Below, piece by piece: positions 8,852 through 18,287 of a stretch of 21,389 nt of DNA. The notes beneath the pieces were generated by a model that worked only from the letters and a program-made list of their open reading frames with translations, was not told the DNA's origin and made no database searches. This DNA comes from Rhizophagus sp. LPA8_4_AMF (Eukaryota; Glomeromycota; Glomeromycetes; Glomerales; Glomeraceae). The stretch's first letter is position 1. Each line of letters opens with the position of its first letter. The position numbers and the translations under genes are program-made. The stretch spans positions 1 to 21,389 of the forward strand of contig JADRCO010001207.1 of the NCBI GenBank assembly GCA_021464525.1, read 5' to 3'.

Positions 8852-10376
8852 ATGTCTATTCAATTTTTTTCAAAGTTAAGTCAAAATTATATTGAAATTT
8901 TAGATGATGATGAATATTATGATGTTACTATTGAAGTTGGTGAGGACCCGAACGTAAAAATATTTCGTTCACATATGATTATCTTATGTCATCGTTCTCC
9001 TTTTTTACGACGAGCTTTGGTTTCTAAAAAAAATAATAATGTCTTAGCTCATATTAAGTTATCAAATATCCCACCGGAGATCTTTCAAATTATTATAAGG
9101 TAAAGTAATATATGTAATAAATTTAATAAATTCAAAGATATAAAAAGAAATATTATTTTTGCTAATTATTATATTTATAACAATCTTATATTTAATGTAG
9201 GTATCTTTATGGTGGTATATTTTCGTTGGGCGAGCGTGACACTTTAGATATTTTTAAAGTTTTAATTGCTGCTGATGAGCTTCATCTTCAAGAATTAGTT
9301 GATTATTTACAAAACTATTTTATTGAAAACGAAATTGAGTGGATGAACTTGTATATCGAACAGCTTTTAAATCTAATAATTTGCCGAAAATTCACCTATT
9401 TTGTATAGATGTTATGGTTAAATCTCCTGAAAAAATATTTAAATCACTTGATTTTACTTCGTTACCTGAAAAATTTTTAATTTCACTTATTAAAATAGAT
9501 GATTTGCAAATGAAGGAAATTGAAGTTTGGAAACATGTGTTAAAATGGGGACTCGCACAAAATCAAACTCTCATTTCAGATCCTGATACTTGGACAGATG
9601 ATGATTTTAAAATGATAGAAAATACTTTACAACATTGTTTACCTTTAATTAGATTTTATAGTTTATCACCCAAAGAATTTTTACATAAAGTTCGACCGTA
9701 TAAGAAACTTTTCAAACAACAACTTTATGAAATTTTGTTGAATTCATATATGGATCCTGATGTTGAACCATATGATAGCAATATTTTACTTCCTAGAAAT
9801 ATAATAATCAATGAAATCATTGATACAATAATTGTTAATCCAAATATTATTTCGATTATTTCGAGATGGATTGATGAAGTGGATTTTAATAATAAATTTT
9901 CATATTTGAGAGAGTTATATTTACCATACAAGTTTGAATTATTATTAAGAGGTAGTCGAGATGGATTTACTTCTAATAAATTTCATGAATTATGCGATAA
10001 TAAACCTAATACTGTTACATTTATTAAAGTGAAAGGAACTAGAGAAATTCTAGGTGGATATAATCCTTCAATATGGAAATCCTCTGGTGGTCGGGGCCGA
10101 TCTTTAGATAGTTTTATCTTTTCTTTTAAGGGTAAGAATAATTTCAAAAATCCATTATTAAGTCGCGTAAAAAATATAGATCAAGCATTATATTATAGTA
10201 ATTATAGTGGACCCTCATTTGGCGATTCTGATCTTAAATTATCATATCTTGCTTGGGACAAAGGGGTATTTAATTTTAATATGTGTAGACAAACTCATTA
10301 TGAGAATAAGATAAGAAGTACTGAAGATGAATTTCGTATAGAAAATTATGAGGTATTTCAAATCAATAAGAAATAA
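8852..10376 (+). pseudogene. BTB-BACK-TLDc domain protein, single frameshift (otherwise intact)
   Basis: Exon 1 (8852-9099) starts MSIQFFSKLSQNY and contains a BTB/POZ fold: YYDVTIEVG, then FRSHMIILCHRSPFLRRAL. The intron is 9100-9200 (GTAAAG...TGTAG, 101 nt). Exon 2 resumes as RYLYGGIFSLGERDTLDIFK and finishes the BTB with LIAADELHLQELVDYLQ. The frame then changes at about 9343-9355: the first frame runs into a stop at 9406-9408, while the next frame carries on (ELVYRTAFKSNN) through the BACK-like region (FCIDVMVKSPEKIF; EVWKHVLKWGLAQN; HCLPLIRFYSLSPKEF). The C-terminal TLDc domain follows (LLRGSRDGFTSNKFHELC; TVTFIKVKGTREILGGYNP; SFIFSF; FRIENYEVFQI) to the stop at 10374-10376. Relatives carry a few extra residues after EWM, so a short deletion not divisible by three is likely. 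BTB-BACK proteins usually recruit substrates to Cullin-3 ligases; TLDc domains are linked to oxidative-stress and V-ATPase functions in other eukaryotes. It could be a recent pseudogene, or an assembly error in a working gene. Confidence 0.85.
9100..9200 (+). other. Intron of the BTB-BACK-TLDc gene
   Basis: Donor AAG|GTAAAG at 9099/9100 and acceptor TTTAATGTAG| at 9200 join the codon AG|G and restore RYLYGG, a conserved junction in BTB domains. The intron is extremely AT-rich and contains stops in all three frames. Confidence 0.85.
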
Positions 10377-10849
10377 GTTAGTTTTTATTATAAGGCGATA
10401 TCATTATAATATCATATACATTTTTTTTATATACTTTGAAATGGATGTTTTTTATTTTTTTTTTTAATATATTATTATATATTTAAACTACATTGTAAAA
10501 AAATAAAATTTTTTTTAAATCTATATTCTTTTTGTTGTTATACCGTTGCCAGTAATTAATATAATAACATTTAATTTTCAGTCATTTCACTATTTTCCGA
10601 AAAATTATTTCTTATAACTTTATTATAGTAAGTTTACAGGAATTTTCCGAACGATGAAGGTCTAAACAACATATATGTATGACGGAAAGATTACATACAA
10701 TTATTACAGTATTTTCTTAAAGTTAGAAAATAAAGTGTATAATTCGCAAAACGTATATTTACGTGATTACATATTTTACAGTAAATTAATTATGTCAAAA
10801 CTTTATAGAATAAATGATGAAAAAATCAATAAAATTAGTGTACCATAAT
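10377..10849. other. 3' flank of the BTB gene and AT-rich spacer
   Basis: Poly(A)-type words (AAATAAAA) occur at about 10500-10506, roughly 125 bases after the stop codon, and probably belong to the BTB-TLDc transcript. The rest shows no gene or repeat that I can recognise. Confidence 0.4.
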
Positions 10850-11640
10850 GTAGTAAAACAACAAAGCCATCATCTTTATTACAACATAATCAGTTGGCAC
10901 AAATACATGACATCATCAACAAAGTGAAATTCAAGAAATATATTATGTTATCATGGAAATACGTATCACTGAGGAGATAGAGGAACAATTCAGTTAGTAT
11001 CAAAAGATGAAGTACGTCAAGCTTGTATTGATGAAGATCAGACAGAAAGCGTTAGACAGGAGTATTCGGAATTAAGTGATATAGGTCGAAGATTAAAAAA
11101 GGATAAAAATTTTAACAAATTTCAAGACTTTACTTCACACTTTGAAAATAAAAATAACACTAAAGATTTTAATTTCAAGTGGGATGTCCAGAAGCAAGTA
11201 TTACAATACGGAAAGCGCTATGAATCCACAAGCATTGTACATAAAATTGACCTTGGACAAGGAAATAGAGAGATGATGTAGTTAGTAAAGTGAACGAGCG
11301 TGATGATACCGAAGCATGAGAATAACAACAAACTAGTTTCAGGAATGAGGTATTTGAGACGGTCAACAAATTTAGAAAAGTTCTAATGAATAAGAAACCA
11401 CCTAGCGTTTGCTCAACATCTATAAATCAATAGACTTCGTCGAATCTGTAATTAATACTATTAAAGAAACGGCGAAAAGATGCAAAGATGAAATTAGCTG
11501 AGAAGACAATAAAGGAAGATGTGGAAAGATAAGTCGAAGAAAGAACAAACGTGGTTAAAGAGAAGGATGAAGATAACGAGAGCGAGATTTCGAGATCGAG
11601 AATTAATCTAGTACCGTTCCTCTAGAAAAAATTAATATGA
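10850..11640 (+). pseudogene. Decayed coding-like region of unknown family
   Basis: A run of highly charged, non-random translation continues across several frames. One piece is QLAQIHDIINKVKF at about 10890-10935. The longest open stretch is 10973-11281, 102 codons with no start codon, containing QLVSKDEVRQACIDEDQTE, then LKKDKNFNKFQDF and FKWDVQKQVLQYGKRYES. Later pieces read KFRKVLMNKKPP and SIDFVESVINTIKETAKR, then a glutamate/lysine-rich segment to about 11640. Base composition is richer in G and in purines than the flanks, as expected of a coding strand here. I do not recognise the family. Stops and frame changes argue for a pseudogene, though unrecognised introns could explain some breaks. 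The minus-strand frame 11175-11369 is a shadow. Confidence 0.42.
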
Positions 11641-12069
11641 CTTAGAAGATGGATCGGAGAAAGGTTATTATAAAAAAGACAGGAACTACATTGAATAAAA
11701 GAGAAATACTTGTATTATGGTTGGAGTATAATAATTCTGCATTTCAAAGTTAACGAAGATTTTTTTCTTGCAATCCATACGCCGTTGATCCGCAGTAAGA
11801 TTTTTTTATCGAATTGTCGTGTTGGAAATTAATTCAACCAATTATAACACGTTAAAATTTCACATTAAATAATAATTAGTCGTGTAAAAAGTCGTGTAAA
11901 AACTTTTTTTTTTTTTATATCAACTGCGACATAAATGTATAATATGATATTTAAATATTGGCTTTATTTATAAATATATATATATAAACAATATAAACAA
12001 ATAAAAAAAAAAAATAGAAAACAAAACAAATAAATCCCTCCTTAAAGCTAATATAAACTCTATAATTTA
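11641..12069. other. AT-rich spacer, 3' flank of F-box gene 1
   Basis: Contains T-runs and an (AT)n tract at about 11975-11990. On the minus strand an AATAAA signal (plus-strand TTTATT, about 11964-11969) lies roughly 100 bases beyond the stop of F-box gene 1 and is a plausible poly(A) signal. No gene seen. Confidence 0.45.
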
Positions 12070-13623
12070 CTAACCTCTATAAACATTATAAACGCTATGA
12101 ATATCATCAAATTCCATTATTTTAACACCTTTTGCTTTAATTATATTCAATAATTTTGATTCATCATTTTTTAATTTTTTATCCAATTTCATCATACCAA
12201 AAATTTTCAAACTATTGTTACTTCTTTCAATATAATCTAAAATAAGTTTAAGAAATTTCAAATCAATTTTATGACTTATATTAATTAATTCAAATCTATT
12301 ATGACAATTTTCTAAAAATTCCTTAATTCTTAAAAACTTATTTGGATTACGAAAATAAATATAAATAGAAATTTCTTTAATATTAATAGGTATACTATTT
12401 GCTAAATTTAAAAATAATTTTGAATCATAAAAAATAATATTAAAATTTAACATTTTTGTTCTTAAATTTCTAAAATGTGGTATAACTGATGAATCAAAAT
12501 GTTCATCAATGGTTAATTTTAAAAAAATAAGATTATGACAATAAATTGATATATTTTCAATAGGTGGATTTTCAACTAATAATCTTTGTAATGACGCGCC
12601 TAAATATTTGACTATCAATGATGTGACGTCAACGCCCCAACTATTGCTTACAAATAATAATTTCTTGAGATTAAATGAAGCAAATTTTAAAATTTCACAT
12701 TGATTTGTAGATAAACCTAAACATTTTTCAAATCTTAAATATTTTAAATTAGATAAATTATTAAAACCTTTGAAACTAGTATTAATAAATTTACAATTTG
12801 TAAAATCAATATTAACTAAAGAATTCTTTTGAAATTCTAAAGACAAAAGAATATTATTTAATAAATTATAACAATTCTCTAACTTAAATATTTTAAGTTT
12901 AGTTTGCCCTTGAATAATTTTACAAACCAATTCAAAAGTAGTATTATTGAACAAATCGGGAATGTTCTCCCTTGTAATTTCAGGAAGTTTAATTATTAAT
13001 TTTCTCAAATTTAAACGAAGATTTACTAAATTGCTTAAAAATTCATTTTCAATTCCTTCGCCTCTCAAATAAAAATTCAATGATAATAAATCTAAATTTG
13101 TTAAATTTAAAGTGAAATTTTGAACATCAAAATTTTTAAACCAGTGTTTATCAAACACATGTGATGAAATAACTAATTGCCTAATATTTTTACTTTGTCG
13201 TAAAATTGATGTATGAAATATTGGAATACTATAATATATTTTACCATGAGAAACTGGACAATAACTTTCTAAACTACCACTAATTAAGGAATTTACCGTA
13301 AAAAAATTATATTTTTCCAAATATTTTGGGTATTCAAATAATGGCTTGTATTCTTCATCCAAATTAATATTATCAATTTGGTTTAGTTCTAATTGATTCT
13401 TTAATTGTAAAGTTTCTTCTTTATTAAAGCAGGAAATTAGGGTTAAGATTATAGAAAAGTTTTTTTCTGTTATATTTTCAAACGGATTTGCATAAAGCAA
13501 TGGAACCGTTGTTTTACACAAAAATCGATTAACTAATAAACAATTAAATAAAGTTGACCGGTCATCCTGAAAATTCTGTAAAATATAAAAGATACAATCA
13601 TACGTTAAATAAGGAAGTGTCAT
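12070..13623 (-). CDS. F-box/LRR-like protein, tandem copy 1 (517 aa)
   Basis: Single open frame without introns, beginning MTLPYLTYDCIFYILQNF. Residues 1-48 are an F-box (LPYL, then RSTLFNCLLVNRFLCK, PLLYANPF). Degenerate leucine-rich repeats follow: LTNLDLLSLNF, LRKLIIKLPE, LSNLKYLRFEKC and ASLQRLLVENP. The C-terminus has a conserved LKIFGMMKLDKKL motif. F-box proteins bind Skp1 and present substrates, recognised by the repeats, to SCF ubiquitin ligases. The start is supported by a matching start and upstream region in copies 2 and 3. One oddity is that the F-box Trp present in both sister copies (residue 35) is Leu here, through TGG to TTG at 13519-13521, which may weaken Skp1 binding. This copy is the most divergent of the three. 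Its substrate cannot be read from sequence. Confidence 0.93.
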   Translation of the reverse strand: MTLPYLTYDCIFYILQNFQDDRSTLFNCLLVNRFLCKTTVPLLYANPFENITEKNFSIILTLISCFNKEETLQLKNQLELNQIDNINLDEEYKPLFEYPKYLEKYNFFTVNSLISGSLESYCPVSHGKIYYSIPIFHTSILRQSKNIRQLVISSHVFDKHWFKNFDVQNFTLNLTNLDLLSLNFYLRGEGIENEFLSNLVNLRLNLRKLIIKLPEITRENIPDLFNNTTFELVCKIIQGQTKLKIFKLENCYNLLNNILLSLEFQKNSLVNIDFTNCKFINTSFKGFNNLSNLKYLRFEKCLGLSTNQCEILKFASFNLKKLLFVSNSWGVDVTSLIVKYLGASLQRLLVENPPIENISIYCHNLIFLKLTIDEHFDSSVIPHFRNLRTKMLNFNIIFYDSKLFLNLANSIPINIKEISIYIYFRNPNKFLRIKEFLENCHNRFELINISHKIDLKFLKLILDYIERSNNSLKIFGMMKLDKKLKNDESKLLNIIKAKGVKIMEFDDIHSVYNVYRG

Positions 13624-13875
13624 CTTGAAAATTTAGGAAGGAAAAAAAAAGTTTTCGCGGACTATCGGAGTTAAGTTCGTTAAATAAGCCTAATTTTGGA
13701 TGATAAATGGTTGTACATAAATTTTGTAATACTGCAATCTGTCGTGAGTCTGCATGATTGGCAATTGGCATCTGCGTAGAATCCTGTAACAGGTAACACT
13801 ACCGTAATGATTTTCGCCAAATTTTTTTTTACACGTATTTAATTTTTTTTTTATCGTAATATATTTATATTCATA
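13624..13875 (-). promoter_or_regulatory. Duplicated promoter region of F-box gene 1
   Basis: Directly upstream of the start codon, this sequence aligns with the regions upstream of copies 2 and 3. Shared blocks are AATTTAGGAAGG next to the start, GTTTTCGCGGACTATCGGAG at 13651-13670, CCTAATTTTGGATG, and TGGTTGTACATAA. Similarity to copy 2 continues further out (TAATGATTTTCGCCAAATT) to about 13875. On the gene strand the block reads as a pyrimidine-rich tract just before the ATG, preceded by the CTCCGATA box. Preservation of these blocks while the spacers drift suggests functional promoter elements, though recent duplication alone could also explain it. Confidence 0.6.
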
Positions 13876-14026
13876 TCAGCGATATCATTTGAATAACAAG
13901 CCCCTAATAAAAGACAAAGATCTTCATAATTTTTATTGCCCAAAATTGTGTTGTAATACTACCAGAAAGTCATCTGATAAATGGTCCTGTGACTATATAA
14001 TATATATTAAGTTAAAATCTACGTAA
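13853..14026 (+). other. Short coding-like remnant with clustered cysteines
   Basis: An open stretch without a start codon reads LNNKPLIKDKDLHNFYC, then PKLCC, and SSDKWSCDYIIYIKL before a stop at 14024-14026. The C-x3-C-C ... C spacing and the aromatic residues look more like protein than the surrounding A/T noise and might come from a zinc-binding DNA-binding domain of a transposable element. No family recognised; weak call. Confidence 0.22.
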
Positions 14027-14777
14027 TCTACGTTAGCCATTACATCATTGTACGGAAATTTTTACGTGGCGCAAAATTTATTTTTTTAAATTTTTATTAA
14101 TAAAAAATTTTAATTAAAATCTTTATAAAAGACTGTAAAATCACAACAATATTAAAGAGAATCACAATCATCAGCAAGTTTCAACCTCTAGATGTTCGTC
14201 ATAAAAATCGGACCCTTCGATACAATACCGATATTACAACAATACAATAATCATTGCAAATTAAGACGTTCGTCATTAATAAATATGTAAAGTCATTATT
14301 GAAATTATTTTATTCAGTTTATTTAATAACACAAATTTATTAAATTTTTCAGTCTTATCAATAAGAATAACTGACAATTAAACCTACAGAAAAAAGAAGG
14401 GACGTTGAAAAAGTTTTGAACCAATTTAAAACTCGCATCCCATTATCCAAGAAATCGTATTCAAATCATATAAAAATGAGAAAATTCGTAAAACAATTTT
14501 AAAAAGAAAAGTTTTATTTAAAATTTGCCATCCACCGCCACCTAAAAATCAAAACTGAGAACCTTGAACTACATTTCCAAAAAAAAAAGGTAATTTATCG
14601 TTGAAAGTAGTATGGATTTACTCAGACATTGATTTGGGAGCATTTTTAATATTTATCAACTCATAACTATGGTATTTTTGTAGTGAAATTTTCCATCAAT
14701 CGTCTTCTTTCTCTTTATAATGTAATTTCAACACTTTGGCCAAATAAACTTATCCTAAGAAGAGAAGGAGATAAGAT
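14027..14777. other. AT-rich spacer between F-box copies 1 and 2
   Basis: No gene. A short open stretch (about 14390-14500, EKRRDVEKVLNQFKTRIP) is present but unsupported. The part from about 14640 to 14777 aligns with 18060-18185 downstream of copy 3 (shared TAATTTCAACAC followed by CAAATAAA), so the tandem duplication unit reaches this far. Confidence 0.45.
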
Positions 14778-14780
14778 TAA

Positions 14781-15065
14781 GGGCGTTCTCAAGCACCTAA
14801 CTCAATGAATCGGAAACGAAATTTTATTTAGTAAGTTGCAGATCAGTGAGTTACCATTCCCAATGTATAAAGAAGGAGGTCCAGACCATCTTTTTTTTTC
14901 ATAGAGTTTCTCTGATTGGCCAAAAAAGCATAATATATCATAATTTGTAAGTATTGGTTGATGTTGATTTCCATTTTTTATCTATTTTTACTTCAATTGA
15001 TCGCAATACTTGAGCAAAATCTCAATCATTAGCAATCTCATTGAGAGAGATGCGTGAGAACGCCC
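14781..15065. mobile_element. PIF/Harbinger-like MITE, 285 bp, TAA target-site duplication
   Basis: The left end GGGCGTTCTCAAGCACC continues through CTCAATGA (14781-14808). It is matched by the reverse complement of the right end (15038-15065), which reads GGGCGTTCTCACGCATC and also continues to CTCAATGA, with four differences over 28 bp. Identical TAA triplets flank it (14778-14780 and 15066-15068). A 3-bp TAA duplication and ends beginning GGGC fit Tourist/Harbinger-type MITEs. There is no coding capacity. The paralogous sequence downstream of copy 3 (about 18361-18380, GGAGTATGATTAAGATATCT) has a single TAA and no insert, as expected of the unoccupied site. Confidence 0.85.
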
Positions 15066-15068
15066 TAA

Positions 15069-15421
15069 GATATCATAAAAAACTATCATCAATTTATTAA
15101 TATAAAAATTAATAATTCTTTTGTATTCATGAACATCCACATCTTTTTTTTAAAAAAAAAATAGAATATTTTTTGATGTAGGAGTTTTCTTTAAAAAAAA
15201 ATAAATGAATTATAACGATTTAAATATATGCGCTTACAAAAAAATAGTAAATAAATCAATAAATTTTGTTTACATTCCATTTTATATTTATTTAATAATC
15301 AATATAAAAAGTAATAATAAATGATGGTAGTATCATATTTAAGAAATTAAAATGAAATAAAAAAAAATTTTAAATAAGTTCAATAAGTCCAAAGAAACAC
15401 AATTAATTAATACATACAGCA
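15069..15421. other. 3' flank of F-box gene 2
   Basis: AT-rich, and alignable in pieces with the 3' flank of copy 3: AAGATATC plus following sequence, TATTCATGAA, the block around TATGCGCTTA, and ATTTTATATTTATTTAATA. The last block holds plus-strand TTTATT at 15287-15292, i.e. AATAAA on the gene strand about 130 bases after the stop codon. It is the probable poly(A) signal, with its counterpart at 18568-18573. Confidence 0.55.
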
Positions 15422-16996
15422 TTATACATAGTAACTATGAAAGCTATAAGAATCCACTATTTTAACCCCTTTATCTTTAATTTGATTCAATAATTTTGAT
15501 TCTTCGTTATTTAATTCTTTGTCCAATCCCATCATACCAAAAATTTTTAAATTATAATTACTTCTTTCAATATAATTTAAAATAATTTTAAGAAATTCTA
15601 ATTCAATAATATGATTTAAATTAATTATTTTGAAACCATTATGACAATTTTCTAAAAATTCCTTAAATCGTAAAAATTTATTGGAATTACGAAAATAAAT
15701 ATAAATAGAAATTTCACTAATATTGATAGGTATATTATTTGCTAAATTTATAAAAAATTCAGAATTATAAGAAATAACATTAATACTTAATATTCTTACA
15801 CTACTTAAATCTTTAAAAAAAGGTAATACTGATAAATCAAGATGATAATCAATTCTTATTTTTAAAAAAATAAGATTTGAACAAAATATCAATACATTTT
15901 CAATAAGAGGTATTGTTGGATTATCAACCAATAAACTTTGTAATGATGCACCTAAATATTTGATCATTAAAGATGTAACGTTTACACTCCAATTATTACG
16001 CTTAAGTGATAACTTTGTTAGCTTAAATGAAACAATATTTAAAACCTCACATTGATCTAATAATATACCTTCACATTTTTCAAATCTTAAATATTTTAAA
16101 TTATATAGATTTCTAAAATTTTTTAAACTAACATTACTGAAGTTAGTATTTGTAAACTCAAGTTGGACTAAAGAGCTCTTTTGAAATTCTAAAGATAAAA
16201 GAATATTATTTAATAAAGAATGACAATTCCTTATCTTAAATATTTTTAATTTGTATTGTTCTTGAATGATTATATAAAGTTTTTTTAAAGTAGTAGAATT
16301 GATCAAATTATTGGAAGTGACATATCTTTGAAATTGAGGAAGCTTAATTATTAATTCTCGCAAATTTAAACAAATATTCGCTAAATTACTTAAAAATTCT
16401 TGCTCGATTTTATTATTAACAGTACCATTTAAAAAAAAATTTAATGATAATGAATTTAATCTTGTTAAATTTGAAGTGAAATTTTGAACATTAAAGTTTT
16501 TAAACCATTTTCTATAAAATAAATATAACGAAATATCTAATTGTTTAATATTTTTACTTTGACGTAAAATTGATTGATGAAATATTGGAATAATATCATA
16601 TATTTCATTATGAGAAGTTGATAAATCTGAAAAATATCTTAAAAAACAACTATTAATTACGGAATTTATTATAAAATAATTATACTTATCCAAATATTTT
16701 GGATATTCAAATAATGGGTTGTATTCTTCATCCAAATTAATATTATTAATCTGGTTTGGTCCTAGTTGATTCTTTAATTGTAAAATTTCTTCTTTATTAA
16801 AGCAATAAATTAAGGTCAAGATCATTGAGTAATTTTTTTCAGTTATATTTATAAAAGGATTTGCATAAAGCAAAGGAATCGTTGATTTACACCAAAATCG
16901 ATTAACTAATAAACAATTAAATAAAGTTGAACGATCATTTTGAAGGTGATGTAAAATGTGATAAATACAATCATCTGGTAAATAAGGTAAGGTCAT
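15422..16996 (-). CDS. F-box/LRR-like protein, tandem copy 2 (524 aa)
   Basis: Intronless open frame starting MTLPYLPDDCIYHILHHL. The N-terminal F-box keeps the Trp at residue 35 (LLVNRFWCKSTIPLLYANPF). It is followed by irregular leucine-rich repeats, including LTRLNSLSLNFFLNG, LRELIIKLPQ, LYNLKYLRFEKCEGI and LGASLQSLLVDNPTIPLIE, and ends in LKIFGMMGLDKEL with a short tail. It is much closer to copy 3 than to copy 1 along its whole length. Substitutions and small indels between copies 2 and 3 concentrate in the region after the F-box (about residues 120-270), where the repeat surface would contact a substrate. The expected role is an SCF ubiquitin-ligase substrate receptor; the substrate is unknown. 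Confidence 0.93.
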   Translation of the reverse strand: MTLPYLPDDCIYHILHHLQNDRSTLFNCLLVNRFWCKSTIPLLYANPFINITEKNYSMILTLIYCFNKEEILQLKNQLGPNQINNINLDEEYNPLFEYPKYLDKYNYFIINSVINSCFLRYFSDLSTSHNEIYDIIPIFHQSILRQSKNIKQLDISLYLFYRKWFKNFNVQNFTSNLTRLNSLSLNFFLNGTVNNKIEQEFLSNLANICLNLRELIIKLPQFQRYVTSNNLINSTTLKKLYIIIQEQYKLKIFKIRNCHSLLNNILLSLEFQKSSLVQLEFTNTNFSNVSLKNFRNLYNLKYLRFEKCEGILLDQCEVLNIVSFKLTKLSLKRNNWSVNVTSLMIKYLGASLQSLLVDNPTIPLIENVLIFCSNLIFLKIRIDYHLDLSVLPFFKDLSSVRILSINVISYNSEFFINLANNIPINISEISIYIYFRNSNKFLRFKEFLENCHNGFKIINLNHIIELEFLKIILNYIERSNYNLKIFGMMGLDKELNNEESKLLNQIKDKGVKIVDSYSFHSYYV

Positions 16997-17260
16997 CTCA
17001 GAAATTTAGGAAGAAAAAAAAGTTTTCACGGAGTATCGGAGTAACTAAATAAGTTATTATAAGCCTAATTTTGGAAGTCACATGGTTGTACGTAACTATT
17101 TTAATACTGTAATTGGGTTATAGGGGTTTATAAGTCGAATCCGATTGATTTGCAACTTGGCATCCGGATAAAATTAGGTAATTTGGTAATGATTTTCACC
17201 AAATTCACTTTTTTTTTTTTGGTAGCACCGTTTAATTTTTTTCTCGTCATACATTTATAT
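16997..17260 (-). promoter_or_regulatory. Duplicated promoter region of F-box gene 2
   Basis: Contains the same ordered blocks as copies 1 and 3: AATTTAGGAAG next to the start, GTTTTCACGGAGTATCGGAG at 17022-17041, CCTAATTTTGGA, and TGGTTGTACGTAA. As in copy 1, similarity runs on to a TAATGATTTTCACCAAATT block followed by a T-run near 17215. A short extra segment (AACTAAATAAGTTATT) separates the CGGAG box from the CCTAATTTTGG box. Confidence 0.6.
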
Positions 17261-18059
17261 TAAATTATTAAAGTTGAACTGTTGAACTTTCAGTTGTTCG
17301 ATAATTTGATAATAATAAAACTGTCTAATGTTATACAGTATGCGATAAAATCATGTGTGGCTGTGTCCGATTAGCATGTTGATTTGGAGAATATTACTGA
17401 CTTAGCAGACATAATCATCTTAGTAGATTTAATACAACTCATTTATCAATTGTATGGAATTAAACAACAACCCAACATTACATATAAAAAAAAAATATTA
17501 TATTCAGGTAAATAATCTTGCTAAATGATCTTTTTGATTCTACTGATACTACCTATATAGTTAATTTTGAACTATTTTCTTTTTTCGATTTACAAGCTGA
17601 GTGAGATGCTAAATTTATTGTAAAATATTTTTGTAGGAATGAAAGAACCATGAAAGTGGCGCATCAGCCATATGAGTTTACCAGTTAATTTCGCAAATAT
17701 TGCATCCCTTTTTCGTTACCTTTTTTTATATTTTTTAAAAAAGGTTAGTAACTTAAAGCCGAAGATTCTTCAGTTTGGAAATTTATTTGCTAATAGATAT
17801 ATTTTTTATTCAAATATATTTTATGTGCTGAATTTCTACAGCATAATTTTGGCATTTTGTTCACAAAAAATTAACTGTCTTTAAATATAAGTTCTTCAAC
17901 AGGTATGGATATAAATATTTTCGGAGCTGTAGAAATTTTTTACGAAAGTAAATATAACTTATAGCGTAATACTTTATTGCATAATATCAGCGCTTCGATT
18001 AATGAGACTTTCTTGGGAGACTCTACATCACGTATAGAATTATTCAGGTATCGATTTTT
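17261..18059. other. AT-rich spacer between F-box copies 2 and 3, no gene
   Basis: No convincing gene; the plus-strand frame at 17672-17884 is rich in Phe, Leu, Tyr and Ile, as random AT-rich DNA would be. A perfect 12-bp inverted repeat AATTTCTACAGC (17831-17842) and GCTGTAGAAATT (17926-17937) brackets 83 bases and could be the trace of a small element. Confidence 0.45.
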
Positions 18060-18205
18060 TATTAATGTGTAAATGATGAGTATCTTTAATTTTTTATCAA
18101 TCATAATTATATTTTTCTATTGCTTTCTTAACCTTTACAACATAATTTCAACACCTTAAATCAAATAAATCTGAAATTTTTTAGGCGTAACCCTTTGACG
18201 GGATG

Positions 18206-18287
18206 TAAACTTACGTAAATTTGTGTAAACATGCGTATGCTTGTGTAAGTTCTTGTGAAAATTTACGTGAACTTATGCAAACTTATG
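18206..18287. repeat. 10-bp tandem repeat, about eight units of TAAACTTATG type
   Basis: Consecutive units TAAACTTACG, TAAATTTGTG, TAAACATGCG, TATGCTTGTG, TAAGTTCTTGTG (12 nt), AAAATTTACG, TGAACTTATG and CAAACTTATG. Several contain TTACGTAA- or TTGTGTAA-like words across their junctions. The repeat sits in about 150 bases (18180-18345) that have no counterpart in the 3' flank of copy 2, so it expanded or inserted after the duplication. Confidence 0.8.

Noticed and set aside
17672-17884. 70-codon plus-strand open frame
   Set aside because: Low-complexity Phe/Leu/Tyr/Ile composition typical of random AT-rich DNA, with no motif.
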